NCBI GenBank assembly: GCA_965284435.1
Contig: OZ260083.1
Location: forward strand, 372,001 to 436,000
Length of the DNA: 64,000 nt
Direction of reading: 5' to 3'
DNA from: CAIYZT01 sp947461435
GTDB taxonomy: Bacteria; Pseudomonadota; Alphaproteobacteria; Rhodobacterales; Rhodobacteraceae
The notes below the pieces were generated by a model that was given only the letters and a program-made list of their open reading frames with translations, had not been told where the DNA came from and searched no databases. The translations under genes were made by a program, and so were the position numbers. Shown here piece by piece: positions 16,507 to 25,438 of the stretch (the stretch's first letter is position 1; each line of letters opens with the position of its first letter).

Positions 16507-17622
16507 TTACTCTCCTGTCACCGCGAACCAGTCGCGGGGGTCCACCGTTTGGGCGCCCTGTCTAAGTTCCAAATAAAGCGTTTCCGTCTGGCTTGCACCA
16601 GAGGCATTTGTAGATGGCGCCAAGTCGCTTGCGCCGCTGTCATCTTCCGCGCCGCCCATCACACCCACAGGGTCATCCTTGGCCACGATGTCCCCAACCT
16701 CGCCATATAACTGTTCTAATCCAGACAGGATCAGAAGATAGCCATCACCGGGTTCAAGGATCATCACGTTTCCGTACTCCAGCAACGGCCCGATATAGCG
16801 GATCGTACCGCTCCATGGGGCCGTGACCAAGGCAACAGGGCGGGTGGCCAGTGTCAAACCCGGCCTTGTCACACCGCGCGCGTCGGTCTCACCGGGGTTA
16901 AGAATGATCTTACCAAAGGCAGGCAGGGCCAAGGTTCCCTGCGCTTGCGCGAACCCTGTCGTTTGGCTGGCATCCAGATTCAACCCTTCTGCAAAGGCTT
17001 GCAAGGTATCCGCGCTTTCCAGCAGGCCCTTCAATACCTCCGGATCCTCGGTAAAACGCTTTGGCAATTCCGTCCGGTCGGAAATGGCTTGGCTCAACGC
17101 CGATCGGGCCGCCGTCGCCCGTTCCAACCCGGTTTGCAGCGTCCGCCCCCCCGCGATCTGCAAATCCCGCAATTGCCGCAGTTCGGTCAGATCTGCCGTG
17201 ACGGCATCCACTTCGGCCTGCAAGGCAGGGGTCACATCCGCCATCATCATCCCAGATCGGACCGTTCCCAGCGGCCCATCGGGGTGCAGCAGCAACAACG
17301 GCCCGGCATCGGGGTCAAGCGACGACAATGTTCCGATCAGACGCGACAGCCGATCGCGCTTTGATTCGAACAGTTTGGTCAATTCGCTTTCGCGAAGATC
17401 GGCCTGCCGCAGGGCTGCGCGCAACGCTGCTTGACCAGCCTCATAGGCGCGAATGGTCTGGGTCAGGGCCGAAACGCGGTCCTTTGACTCTGTCGCAGCA
17501 TCCAAGGCCGCAACGGCCTTTTGCAAATCCGTCGCTGCCGCCTGCGCCTCGTCCGCGACACCCGCCCAGGCCGCCGGTGCGGCGATGGCAAACCATACAG
17601 TCAAGAACGCGGTACGGATCAT
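16507..17622 (-). CDS. envC: Murein hydrolase activator, EnvC-like (degenerate LytM/M23)
   Basis: The 371-aa protein has a signal peptide (MIRTAFLTVWFAIAAPAAWA), a long alpha-helical coiled-coil region (about residues 20-230) and a C-terminal LytM/M23-like beta domain (about 250-370). The zinc ligands of active M23 peptidases are missing: the usual GHGN..H..YAHL segments read as YGNVMILEPGDGYLLILSGL, and the first His position is also lost. That is the situation in EnvC, which activates amidases instead of cutting peptidoglycan itself. It overlaps the gpmI stop by 4 nt and precedes ctpA by 7 nt. Amidase partner is not in the window. Confidence 0.85.
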   Translation of the reverse strand: MIRTAFLTVWFAIAAPAAWAGVADEAQAAATDLQKAVAALDAATESKDRVSALTQTIRAYEAGQAALRAALRQADLRESELTKLFESKRDRLSRLIGTLSSLDPDAGPLLLLHPDGPLGTVRSGMMMADVTPALQAEVDAVTADLTELRQLRDLQIAGGRTLQTGLERATAARSALSQAISDRTELPKRFTEDPEVLKGLLESADTLQAFAEGLNLDASQTTGFAQAQGTLALPAFGKIILNPGETDARGVTRPGLTLATRPVALVTAPWSGTIRYIGPLLEYGNVMILEPGDGYLLILSGLEQLYGEVGDIVAKDDPVGVMGGAEDDSGASDLAPSTNASGASQTETLYLELRQGAQTVDPRDWFAVTGE

Positions 17623-19139
17623 GCGATCAGGCTTTTCCCAGTCATCTCGGGGGCCAGTGGCAGCCCCATCAATTCAAGAAGTGTTGGGGCCAGATCCGCC
17701 AAACGGCCACCTGTGCGCAACCGGGCCGCGCTTGGCCCCCCCACCAGAATGACAGGAACAGGGTTCACCGTATGGGCCGTATGCGGCTGCAAGGTCACAG
17801 GGTCGACCATCAATTCGCAATTGCCGTGGTCCGCTGTCACAATCATCGCCCCGCCAACCTTGTCCAACGCAGCCAAGGCCCGCCCAAGGCCAAGATCAAC
17901 CGCCTCGCAGGCCGCAATCGCGGCCGGAAGGCTGCCCGTGTGACCCACCATATCAGGATTGGCGAAGTTGACGACAATCAGGTCATAGCCCTTTTCAATC
18001 CCGGCCACCAAATGATCGGCGACCTCGGCCGCACTCATTTCGGGCTGCAGATCATAGGTCGCCACCTTGGGCGATGGCGCCATATGGCGATCTTCGCCGT
18101 CAAAGGGCACCTCGCGCCCACCATTCAGGAAAAAGGTAACATGCGGGTACTTTTCGGTCTCGGCCAGCCGCAACTGTGTCAGGCCCTGCTGCGCCACCCA
18201 GTCCCCAAGACAGTTCACAATCACCCGCTTTGGAAAGGCCGTCGCCATGAATTGGTTGTGATCGCTGGAATATTCCACCATGCCCAACATTGCCGCCCAA
18301 TGGGGGCGCGGTCCGGTTTCAAAGCTGGCAAAATCGGGCTGCCCCAAAGCCGCCAAGATCTCGCGTGCCCGGTCAGACCGGAAGTTCAGGCAAAAGAACC
18401 CATCCCCGTCCTTTGCCCCGCCATAGGTGCCAATGACCGTTGGGGCCACAAACTCATCCGTCTCCCCCTTGGCATAGCTTTGCGCCACCGCTGCCGCGGC
18501 ATCTGCCGCCTGCGCACCGCGGCCATGCACCACCGCCTCATAGGCCCGGCTGACCCGTTCCCACCGGTTGTCGCGGTCCATGGCCCAATATCGTCCCGTA
18601 ACCGTCGCCACAAAGGCACCCGCTGGCAGGGACAGCATCAATTGCGCCACAAACCCGGCCGCCGAAGACGGGGCCACATCACGCCCATCGGTGATGGCAT
18701 GCAAAGCCACACCAAGGCCTTGCGCCGTCATGGCTCGGCAGGCAGCAAGAACGTGGTTCAAATGCCCATGCACCCCGCCGTCCGACACAACGCCCATCAG
18801 ATGGGCCACCCCGCCGCTGGCCTTTACCTTGGCCGCAAACGCCAAAAGTTCGGGATTTTGGGCAAAGCTGCCATCTTCAACGGCAAGATCAATCGCTCCA
18901 AGGTCCATGGCAACCACGCGGCCGGCACCAATATTGGTATGCCCGACTTCAGAATTGCCCATCTGCCCCGTGGGCAGACCCACGTCCGGTCCAAAAGTTG
19001 TCAAAGTGGCGTGGGGGCAGGTTTCCCAAATTCGATTGAAATTCGGCACATTCGCCTGCGCCGGGGCCGAATATTGGAGGTATTGCCCCAATCCCCACCC
19101 ATCCAGAATGCACAAAACCACTGGTTTTTTCGCGTTCAT
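17619..19139 (-). CDS. gpmI: 2,3-bisphosphoglycerate-independent phosphoglycerate mutase
   Basis: A 506-aa glycolytic enzyme interconverting 3- and 2-phosphoglycerate with two Mn2+ ions. The alkaline-phosphatase-like metal site begins with LCILDGWG, the phosphorylated Ser63 lies in MGNSEVGHTNIGAGR, and TADHGNCE near residue 440 completes the metal site. Length is normal for GpmI. The envC-like gene overlaps its end by 4 nt. The upstream gap to rlmH is 84 nt, so gpmI may have its own promoter. The large open frame on the opposite strand (17328-19157) is a codon-bias shadow. Confidence 0.95.
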   Translation of the reverse strand: MNAKKPVVLCILDGWGLGQYLQYSAPAQANVPNFNRIWETCPHATLTTFGPDVGLPTGQMGNSEVGHTNIGAGRVVAMDLGAIDLAVEDGSFAQNPELLAFAAKVKASGGVAHLMGVVSDGGVHGHLNHVLAACRAMTAQGLGVALHAITDGRDVAPSSAAGFVAQLMLSLPAGAFVATVTGRYWAMDRDNRWERVSRAYEAVVHGRGAQAADAAAAVAQSYAKGETDEFVAPTVIGTYGGAKDGDGFFCLNFRSDRAREILAALGQPDFASFETGPRPHWAAMLGMVEYSSDHNQFMATAFPKRVIVNCLGDWVAQQGLTQLRLAETEKYPHVTFFLNGGREVPFDGEDRHMAPSPKVATYDLQPEMSAAEVADHLVAGIEKGYDLIVVNFANPDMVGHTGSLPAAIAACEAVDLGLGRALAALDKVGGAMIVTADHGNCELMVDPVTLQPHTAHTVNPVPVILVGGPSAARLRTGGRLADLAPTLLELMGLPLAPEMTGKSLIA

Positions 19140-19223
19140 CGGATTGCCCCTTCATAATACTGACCTGCTTCTATCGTCCCTACGGGGCAGGGGCAACGTC
19201 AGGGTTGCGCAGGCACGTGGATC

Positions 19224-19694
19224 CTAGGCCCTGTGATACGGCCCACCGCCCAGAATCGTGGCCGCGCGGTACAATTGTTCGGCCAGCATCACGCGCACCA
19301 GCATATGCGGCCACACCATGGCCCCAAAGCTGATGGAGTAATCAGCTTTTGCCCGAAACCCCGGGTCAATCCCGTCCGCGCCGCCAATGACAAAGGCCGC
19401 ATCCTGCCGCCCGCCGTCGCGCCACCGGGCCATCTGGTCGGCAAACTCTACCGAGGTCATGACCTTGCCGCGCTCATCCAGACTTACAAGCATCGCCCCT
19501 GCCGGAACCGCGCGGGCCAAAAGTTCGGCCTGCGCGCCCATGCCAAGGTTCTTCTTATCCTCAACCTCATGCTCGACCGCCGGGCCAAGCCCCAAGGGCC
19601 GCCCGGTTCGATCAAACCGCATCAGATAATCGTCGATCAAGGCACGCTCAGGTCCGGCCCGCAGCCGACCCACCGCGCAAAGATGCACGCGCAA
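19224..19694 (-). CDS. rlmH: 23S rRNA (pseudouridine-1915 N3)-methyltransferase
   Basis: A 156-aa SPOUT methyltransferase. The C-terminal knot sequence FVIGGADGIDPGFRAKADYSISFG then MLVRVMLAEQLYRAATILGGGPYHR is the RlmH signature and binds S-adenosylmethionine. It methylates pseudouridine 1915 in helix 69 of 23S rRNA. It starts 3 nt after the rsfS stop; the rsfS-rlmH pair is one of the most conserved bacterial gene neighbours. Confidence 0.95.
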   Translation of the reverse strand: MRVHLCAVGRLRAGPERALIDDYLMRFDRTGRPLGLGPAVEHEVEDKKNLGMGAQAELLARAVPAGAMLVSLDERGKVMTSVEFADQMARWRDGGRQDAAFVIGGADGIDPGFRAKADYSISFGAMVWPHMLVRVMLAEQLYRAATILGGGPYHRA

Positions 19695-19697
19695 GCC

Positions 19698-20177
19698 TTA
19701 GGCTCCGCGATGCGCGCTTCCCGGAAGCCACATCTTTTCAAGCTGATAGAATTCGCGAACTTCTGGCCGGAAGACGTGCACAATCACATCGCGCCCATCG
19801 ATCAAAACCCAGTCGCCCGTCTCCTTGCCTTCCATTTTGGCGGTCATGCCGAAATCCTGCTTCAGCTTGTCCACCAACTTTTCGGCGATCGACGCCACTT
19901 GCCGCGACGAACGCCCCGAGCAGATCACCATGTAATCGGCCACATCAGAGCGCCCACGCAAATCGATCTGCACGACATCCTCGGCCTTGTCATCTTCCAC
20001 CGATTCCAGCACGGCAGCCAAAACCTGTTCGGATGTATATTCTACGGCGGCGCTTTCGCGCGCCACACGCGGGCCAACGGGCAATCCGGTGGCAGGGTCA
20101 GAGTGAGACAGGACAAAGTCCTCCAAATAGCGCGCCGCTAGGGCCCCGGCGCCCGGGCTTGGCCGACAGACTATCAT
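19698..20177 (-). CDS. rsfS: Ribosomal silencing factor RsfS
   Basis: The conserved core runs from TSEQVLAAVLESVEDDKAEDVVQIDLRG to EKMWLPG and contains DYMVICSGRSSRQV, ETGDWVLIDGRDVIVHVFRPEVREFYQLE, the RsfS/DUF143 fold that binds ribosomal protein uL14 and blocks subunit joining in starvation. With the ATG at 20177 the protein is 159 aa, about 45 residues longer at the N-terminus than E. coli RsfS. In-frame TTG and GTG codons between the ATG and the core (in GLPVGPRVAR) are possible later starts. It is followed 3 nt later by rlmH. Confidence 0.92.
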   Translation of the reverse strand: MIVCRPSPGAGALAARYLEDFVLSHSDPATGLPVGPRVARESAAVEYTSEQVLAAVLESVEDDKAEDVVQIDLRGRSDVADYMVICSGRSSRQVASIAEKLVDKLKQDFGMTAKMEGKETGDWVLIDGRDVIVHVFRPEVREFYQLEKMWLPGSAHRGA

Positions 20178-20346
20178 CGCAACGTGACAATCTCAACGGC
20201 AGAGCAAGGCGCGCGATTACGCTGTGCCTGAACCCATCGCAAGGGGCAAAGACCCAAAGGGCCCAGTTCGCCGCTATTTTTAGCGATTTCCTGCTGTTTT
20301 TGGCCGTTGGATGCTGCCGCACACGCGCCGCGGCCGATTTGGCCGC

Positions 20347-20916
20347 TTACGGGGCGATGTCAAAAGCAATCTCGTTTCGGCGATTCCATGGCAAGGTAAA
20401 GGGGGCATCGTAGAACTGGCAGATGGGGCCCCCTTGCAATGTCACATTGTTGGCCTTGGCCCAGTCGCGCAGGATCGCTTCGTTGCGGGCCAAAGCCTCG
20501 TCTCCGGCCAATCCGGAAAACTGCACGGCCACCTGCCGAATGCCCGGTACCGCGACAAGCCGGATACGCGCATCATTGGGACGCGGCAGCGTTTCAAGCG
20601 TTTGGTCCGATGGCATGGTGAACTGAACAACCCATGCCCCGTCAGACCCACGTTGCGCGACGGGCGATGTCATGGCAATCGTTTGCGGCCGTTGCGCGAC
20701 GGGCGATGTCATCGCAACCTTGGCCTTGCTTTGATTGCCGCCAAAGATAAAGCCCGCCAGAATCTGAAATCCAACGCCGATGGCGGCACTTCGGCTGCCC
20801 TCAACGCTGACCTCAGCCACAATTCTGGGGCCATAACGGCGGATCTGGATGGGTCCATCAGAACGCTCCACCTCAAAGGCGGGCGTCTCTGTCGATTTGT
20901 ACATCGTCTTGGCCAT
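20347..20916 (-). CDS. SOUL heme-binding family protein
   Basis: From the ATG at 20916 this is 189 aa with no signal peptide. TPAFEVERSDGPIQIRRYGPRIVAEVSV is the SOUL/HBP opening, and VPGIRQVAVQFSGLAG plus AQFYDAPFTLPWNRRNEIAF-like C-terminal sequence (ICQFYDAPFTLPWNRRNE) complete it. SOUL proteins bind heme or tetrapyrroles; bacterial members are largely unstudied. The motif MTSPVAQR occurs twice 13 codons apart, and the underlying 23-bp DNA is repeated exactly (20651-20673 and 20690-20712), so one copy looks like a recent duplication or is kept by conversion. The frame is open to 20949; 20916 has the better fit to the family N-terminus, and 20904 is another ATG. Confidence 0.85.
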   Translation of the reverse strand: MAKTMYKSTETPAFEVERSDGPIQIRRYGPRIVAEVSVEGSRSAAIGVGFQILAGFIFGGNQSKAKVAMTSPVAQRPQTIAMTSPVAQRGSDGAWVVQFTMPSDQTLETLPRPNDARIRLVAVPGIRQVAVQFSGLAGDEALARNEAILRDWAKANNVTLQGGPICQFYDAPFTLPWNRRNEIAFDIAP

Positions 20917-21246
20917 GGCCTGATCCGCCCTTTCAAAATGCTGTCCCAAGATGGTGGGTCGTGTCCGGCGGTGATGCAGTACAACGAAAGGTCACAGCGC
21001 ACCACACAGGCCCACCCACTGTATAGGTGGGGCACTTTGGCGCCGCTGCCAGCCCAGCGTTGCAAGACGGCTGAAAACCGCGTAAGACCCTGCGCCATGA
21101 CACCGGTATTCGACATCACTGATCATGACCGCCTGCCCGGGCGATTCACTGCATTCATGCGGTCAGTTCTGTCAGGCCTACGCTGATCCTTTGGTCTTGC
21201 GTCGCCTTTTCATTCCCATCCCACCCGCCAAACACGGAAGTGAGCC
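20917..21246. other. Intergenic region between SOUL gene and leuC (about 330 nt)
   Basis: This divergent interval should hold the promoters of the SOUL gene and of leuC. A hairpin CCCACC/GGTGGG with a 9-nt loop lies near 21012-21032; the loop contains TATA. A 29-codon open frame ending at 21186 (starting MTPVFDITDHD) contains only two leucines, so it does not look like a leucine attenuator peptide. A ribosome site GGAAG stands about 8 nt before the leuC ATG. No convincing gene, riboswitch or terminator with a T-run is visible. Confidence 0.45.
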
Positions 21247-22665
21247 ATGACCGCTCGTACACTTTATGACAAGATCTGGGACGACCACGTTGTCCATCAG
21301 GCCGAAGACGGCACCTGCCTGCTTTATATTGATCGCCATCTGGTCCACGAAGTGACCAGCCCGCAGGCCTTTGAAGGTTTGCGCATGACAGGCCGCAAGG
21401 TCCGCGCACCGGAAAAGACGATCGCCGTGCCAGACCACAACGTGCCCACCACGCTGGACCGCGCCAATGCCGCGACGATGACAGAAGACAGCCGCATTCA
21501 GGTTGACGCGCTTGACAAGAACGCCAAGGATTTCGGCATCAACTACTATCCGGTCTCTGACGTCCGTCAGGGCATCGTGCATATTGTGGGCCCCGAACAA
21601 GGCTGGACCCTGCCCGGAATGACCGTTGTCTGCGGTGACAGCCACACGGCCACCCACGGCGCCTTCGGCGCGCTCGCCCATGGCATCGGCACGTCAGAGG
21701 TCGAACATGTTCTGGCAACCCAAACCCTGATCCAGCGCAAGGGCAAGAACATGAAGGTGGAAATCACCGGAAGCCTGCGCCCCGGCGTCACCGCCAAAGA
21801 CATCACCCTGTCAGTCATCGGCGCTACCGGAACCGCCGGCGGCACCGGCTATGTCATCGAATATTGCGGTCAGGCGATTCGCGAATTGTCGATGGAAGGC
21901 CGCATGACGGTTTGCAACATGGCCATCGAAGGCGGGGCCCGCGCCGGCCTGATTGCCCCCGACGAAAAGACCTATGCCTATTGCATGGGCCGCCCGCACG
22001 CCCCGAAAGGCGCCGCATGGGAGGCCGCCGTTGCCTATTGGAAAACCCTGTTCAGCGATGACGGCGCCCATTGGGACAAGGTCGTCACCCTGAAAGGCGA
22101 AGATATTGCGCCGGTTGTCACCTGGGGCACCTCGCCCGAAGATGTGCTGCCGATCACCGGTGTGGTGCCCAATCCCTCCGACTTTACTGGCGGCAAGGTC
22201 GACGCTGTGCAGCGCGCGCTGGACTACATGGGCCTGAAGCCCGGTCAAAAGTTGAACGAGATTGCCATCGACACGGTGTTTATCGGCTCTTGCACCAATG
22301 GCCGGATCGAAGATCTTCGGGCGGCTGCCGCCATCCTGAAAGGCAAAAAGAAAAAAGATGGCATCCGCGCCATGGTTGTTCCGGGCTCTGGGCTGGTTCG
22401 CGCACAGGCAGAAGAAGAAGGACTGGCCCAGATCTTCATCGACGCCGGGTTTGAATGGCGTCTGGCCGGCTGCTCGATGTGCCTTGCGATGAACCCCGAT
22501 CAGTTGCAACCGGGAGAGCGCTGCGCCGCCACATCCAACCGCAACTTCGAAGGCCGTCAGGGCCGGGGCGGGCGGACGCACCTGCTCTCTCCCGCCATGG
22601 CCGCCGCTGCTGCCCTCACCGGTCACCTGACCGATGTGCGCACGATGATGACCGAAACCGCGTAA
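21247..22665 (+). CDS. leuC: 3-isopropylmalate dehydratase large subunit
   Basis: A 472-aa aconitase-family subunit that with LeuD isomerises 2- to 3-isopropylmalate in leucine synthesis. TLYDKIWDDHVV opens the family, VCGDSHTATHGAFGALAHGIGTSEVEHVLATQ is a substrate-binding block, and the [4Fe-4S] cysteines lie in GSCTNGRIEDLR (about 350) and GCSMCLAMNPD (about 411-414). C-terminal TSNRNFEGRQGRGGRTHL is fully conserved. leuD follows 13 nt later in the same operon. Confidence 0.97.
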   Translation: MTARTLYDKIWDDHVVHQAEDGTCLLYIDRHLVHEVTSPQAFEGLRMTGRKVRAPEKTIAVPDHNVPTTLDRANAATMTEDSRIQVDALDKNAKDFGINYYPVSDVRQGIVHIVGPEQGWTLPGMTVVCGDSHTATHGAFGALAHGIGTSEVEHVLATQTLIQRKGKNMKVEITGSLRPGVTAKDITLSVIGATGTAGGTGYVIEYCGQAIRELSMEGRMTVCNMAIEGGARAGLIAPDEKTYAYCMGRPHAPKGAAWEAAVAYWKTLFSDDGAHWDKVVTLKGEDIAPVVTWGTSPEDVLPITGVVPNPSDFTGGKVDAVQRALDYMGLKPGQKLNEIAIDTVFIGSCTNGRIEDLRAAAAILKGKKKKDGIRAMVVPGSGLVRAQAEEEGLAQIFIDAGFEWRLAGCSMCLAMNPDQLQPGERCAATSNRNFEGRQGRGGRTHLLSPAMAAAAALTGHLTDVRTMMTETA

Positions 22666-22678
22666 GGGAACCCGACAG

Positions 22679-23284
22679 ATGGAAAAATTCACCAAACTGA
22701 CCGGAATCGCGGCCCCCATGGCTTTGGTCAACATCGACACAGATATGATCATCCCCAAACAGTTCCTCAAAACCATTGCCCGTACCGGCCTTGGCAAGAA
22801 CCTGTTCGACGAAATGCGCTATAATCTTGACGGGTCCGAAATTGCTGATTTCGTCTTGAACCAACCCGCTTACCGCAAAGCCGAGATCATCATTGCCGGC
22901 GACAACTTTGGCTGCGGGTCGTCACGCGAACACGCCCCTTGGGCCCTGCTTGATTTTGGCATCCGCTGCGTGGTCTCTACCAGCTTTGCCGATATCTTCT
23001 TCAACAACTGCTTCAAGAACGGCATCCTGCCGATCGTCCTGCCGCAAGATCAGGTCGACGTTCTGATGGCCGACGCAAAGAAGGGGGCCAACGCGCGCCA
23101 AACCGTTGATCTGGACGCACAGACGGTCACCACCTCGGATGGCCAAGTCTTCTCCTTCGCGGTCGACAGCCACCGCAAACATTGCCTGATGAATGGGCTT
23201 GATGATATTGGTCTGACCTTGGAAAAGGCAACTGCCATTGATTCTTTTGAAAAAAAGAACGCCGCCTTGCGCCCTTGGGCCTAA
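22679..23284 (+). CDS. leuD: 3-isopropylmalate dehydratase small subunit
   Basis: A 201-aa swivel-domain subunit. The start MEKFTKLTGIAAPMALVNIDTDMIIPKQFLK, the GDNFGCGSSREHAPWALLDFGIRCV block and FFNNCFKNGILPI are diagnostic of LeuD. It assembles with LeuC encoded immediately upstream. A GC-rich hairpin followed by a T-rich stretch lies 25 nt after its stop and probably ends the leuCD transcript. Confidence 0.97.
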   Translation: MEKFTKLTGIAAPMALVNIDTDMIIPKQFLKTIARTGLGKNLFDEMRYNLDGSEIADFVLNQPAYRKAEIIIAGDNFGCGSSREHAPWALLDFGIRCVVSTSFADIFFNNCFKNGILPIVLPQDQVDVLMADAKKGANARQTVDLDAQTVTTSDGQVFSFAVDSHRKHCLMNGLDDIGLTLEKATAIDSFEKKNAALRPWA

Positions 23285-23308
23285 AGACAGCGCAGACCAC
23301 AACATATA

Positions 23309-23348
23309 GGGCCGCCTTTGTCGCAAAGACCAAGGCGGCCTTTGTCTT
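23309..23348 (+). terminator. Rho-independent terminator after leuD
   Basis: GGCCGCCTT at 23310-23318 pairs with AAGGCGGCC at 23332-23340, and the 3' arm runs directly into TTTGTCTT. Placement just after the leuD stop on the coding strand supports termination of leuCD. Confidence 0.75.
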
Positions 23349-23552
23349 GCCACAGGGCTGATTCAATCCTGCAACACATCCTCCGCGAAAGTGCCCCATT
23401 AAGGGTGTTATCTAAAGGCGAAGGTTGCGACGGATTCCGAAAGAAGGCACAAATTGGGCAAGAATGAGGCAGTCCGCCACAATGTTGGCGAAAACGGCGG
23501 GACAAGGCGCGGGCAAAGCACCCGAACTGACCGTCTGAAGGGTAGTACAGTC

Positions 23553-24392
23553 GTGGTGTCAAACTTGACCGGAGCGGTCACGCGCGCTTTGCTTGTGATG
23601 ATCCTCATCGCAACGCCTTCCGCCATTTTGGTCAATCCTTCCGTCGATTCCCGCCAGATGGTGGCCCTTGTCGCGCTCTTTTCCGGTGTTTTGACCTTTA
23701 TCGAATACTATTCCACCTATCCCGGCCTTGTGGAGTTTCGGGACGCAAAACCCTTCAACCGAATCCGCTTTTCCATGCTCTTTGCCACCGTCCTTTTCTT
23801 GTCGGTGATCGAAGCGGGGCGTGTTGAACCCACCACCATGTCGCAATTCATCCACGCCATCGGCGCCCTGATCGGCTATTCGATGGATTTTCCTTACAGC
23901 CCCGTCCGACTTGCCGCCGAATTGATGTCTACCTCCTCCAATCCGGCGGAGTATGAAACGGTGCGCACGGCCGCTGGCATGGCCTATCTGATTTCCCTTA
24001 TTTCCTTGGCGATTTTTGTGATGCAGTTGAAATCCGGGGCTTGGCCGCGCCGGGATTCTGCCTTCAATGTCTGGGTCAATCTGCCCACCTTTGATCCTTC
24101 CGCAGGGGGCGATGTCGTGGAACGCCTTCATCGCGATGCGCGCGTTAACATTGCGTTAGGGTTTCTGCTTCCATTCTGGACACCTCTGGTGCTGAACATC
24201 GCTTCTCTGGGGTTTGAACCCTTGTCGGTGGCATCGCCGCAAACTCTCATCTGGACGGTCTCTGCATGGTCCTTCCTTCCCGCCAGCCTGTTCATGCGCG
24301 GCATCGCCATGGGGCGAGTCGCCGAGATGATCAAGGAAAAGCGCCGCGCGGGGGTTCTGGCGGGCGCGGGTTCTGGCTTGGCCGCCGCCTGA
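23553..24392 (+). CDS. Conserved multi-pass membrane protein of unknown function
   Basis: From the GTG at 23553 the product is about 279 aa with five or so hydrophobic segments (around residues 10-30, 35-55, 72-92, 140-160, 205-225 and 235-255). I do not recognise a named domain. The frame is open back to an ATG at 23454, but those 33 residues are charged and low in structure, and GAAGGG lies 10 nt before the GTG, so the later start is favoured; a second GTG follows immediately at 23556. Its end overlaps the start region of the next gene (EEP family), suggesting co-transcription. The stretch 23349-23552 upstream contains no recognisable gene. Confidence 0.7.
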   Translation: MVSNLTGAVTRALLVMILIATPSAILVNPSVDSRQMVALVALFSGVLTFIEYYSTYPGLVEFRDAKPFNRIRFSMLFATVLFLSVIEAGRVEPTTMSQFIHAIGALIGYSMDFPYSPVRLAAELMSTSSNPAEYETVRTAAGMAYLISLISLAIFVMQLKSGAWPRRDSAFNVWVNLPTFDPSAGGDVVERLHRDARVNIALGFLLPFWTPLVLNIASLGFEPLSVASPQTLIWTVSAWSFLPASLFMRGIAMGRVAEMIKEKRRAGVLAGAGSGLAAA

Positions 24393-25438
24393 TCCTTGGG
24401 GTCCTGCTGGGCCTTCTTGCCTTGCCGTCCTTTGCCGAAACCATCCGCGTCGCCGCCTACAGCGCCAATCTTGGCCGCTTTGGCCCGGGGGTTTTGCTGT
24501 CAGACCTGAACCGCGCCTCTGACGATCAGATCGATCCCCTGCTAGAGGTCCTGCTGCGTCTTGATGCCGATATTCTTCTGCTCACCGATATCGATTACGA
24601 TGCGCGCGCTCAGGCGCTGAACGCCTTGGCAGATCGTCTTGCCTCTCGTGGTCTGACATATCCCTTTCATCTTGCTCTGCGCCCCAACTCAGGCGTCGCC
24701 ACCGGGCTTGATCTGAATGGCGACGGGGCGCTCGGGACCCCCGATGATGCCTTGGGCTATGGCCGCTTTGCCGGGGCCGAAGCGATGGCCTTGCTGTCTC
24801 GGTTTCCCATTGATGAGACTGCGATCCGCGATTTCACGCCGCTGCTATGGCGCGATCTGCCCGGCCATCTGATGCCGCCGTTGGCCCCCCAAGTCACAAA
24901 TGTGCAGCGCCTGTCGTCGACCGGTCATTGGGATGTGCCCATCACCCTGCCCACTGGCCAAACCTTGCATATCTTCGCTTACAGCGCGACGCCGCCTGTC
25001 TTTGATGGCCCCGAAGACCGCAATGGTCGGCGCAATCATGACGAAACGGCCCTGTGGCTGGCCTATCTGTCGGGGCAATTGTCGCAAGCCCCGCCCGATG
25101 GCCCCCTTGTCGTAATGGGCACATCCAACCTTGACCCGGTGGATGGGGATGGGCGCCCAGATGCCCTTTTGGCGCTTCTGAACCATCCCCGTTTGCAAGA
25201 TCCAATCCCCAAAGGCACCTCCGGTCGGTTGGAACCGGCCCATTCCGGCGATCCTGCCGCCGATACTGCGTTTTTTGACAGGGGGGCCGGCGGCCTGCGC
25301 ACCGAAATCGTGCTGCCCTCGCGCGATCTGACGGTGGTCCAGTCCGGCATTCTTTGGCCGCCCGACGCCGATCCCTTTGCGGCAATCCTCGCCGCAGCCT
25401 CGCGTCATCGGCCCGTTTGGGTGGATATCAATCCATAG
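24266..25438 (+). CDS. Endonuclease/exonuclease/phosphatase (EEP) family protein, secreted
   Basis: The recognisable protein starts at a signal-peptide-like stretch (RRLILGVLLGLLALPSFA) followed by ETIRVAAYSANLGRFGPGVLLSDL, LLLTDIDYD, and GPLVVMGTSNLDPVDGDGRPDALLALL, the pattern of EEP-fold metal-dependent hydrolases with a variant of the GDFN motif. No usual start codon lies between the ATG at 24266 and the signal sequence; a CTG at 24389 overlaps the previous stop (CTGA). Using 24266 makes a 390-aa protein overlapping the previous gene by 127 nt. The true start is therefore unresolved: long overlap, CTG initiation or a frameshift. Its 3' end overlaps the convergent SDR gene by 34 nt. Confidence 0.72.
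   Translation: MVLPSRQPVHARHRHGASRRDDQGKAPRGGSGGRGFWLGRRLILGVLLGLLALPSFAETIRVAAYSANLGRFGPGVLLSDLNRASDDQIDPLLEVLLRLDADILLLTDIDYDARAQALNALADRLASRGLTYPFHLALRPNSGVATGLDLNGDGALGTPDDALGYGRFAGAEAMALLSRFPIDETAIRDFTPLLWRDLPGHLMPPLAPQVTNVQRLSSTGHWDVPITLPTGQTLHIFAYSATPPVFDGPEDRNGRRNHDETALWLAYLSGQLSQAPPDGPLVVMGTSNLDPVDGDGRPDALLALLNHPRLQDPIPKGTSGRLEPAHSGDPAADTAFFDRGAGGLRTEIVLPSRDLTVVQSGILWPPDADPFAAILAAASRHRPVWVDINP

Noticed and set aside
17328..19157. 609-codon open frame opposite gpmI
   Set aside because: Shadow of gpmI codon bias; no domain and no ribosome site.
21103..21186. Leucine attenuator leader peptide before leuC
   Set aside because: The small frame has only two leucines and no attenuator hairpin with a T-run follows.
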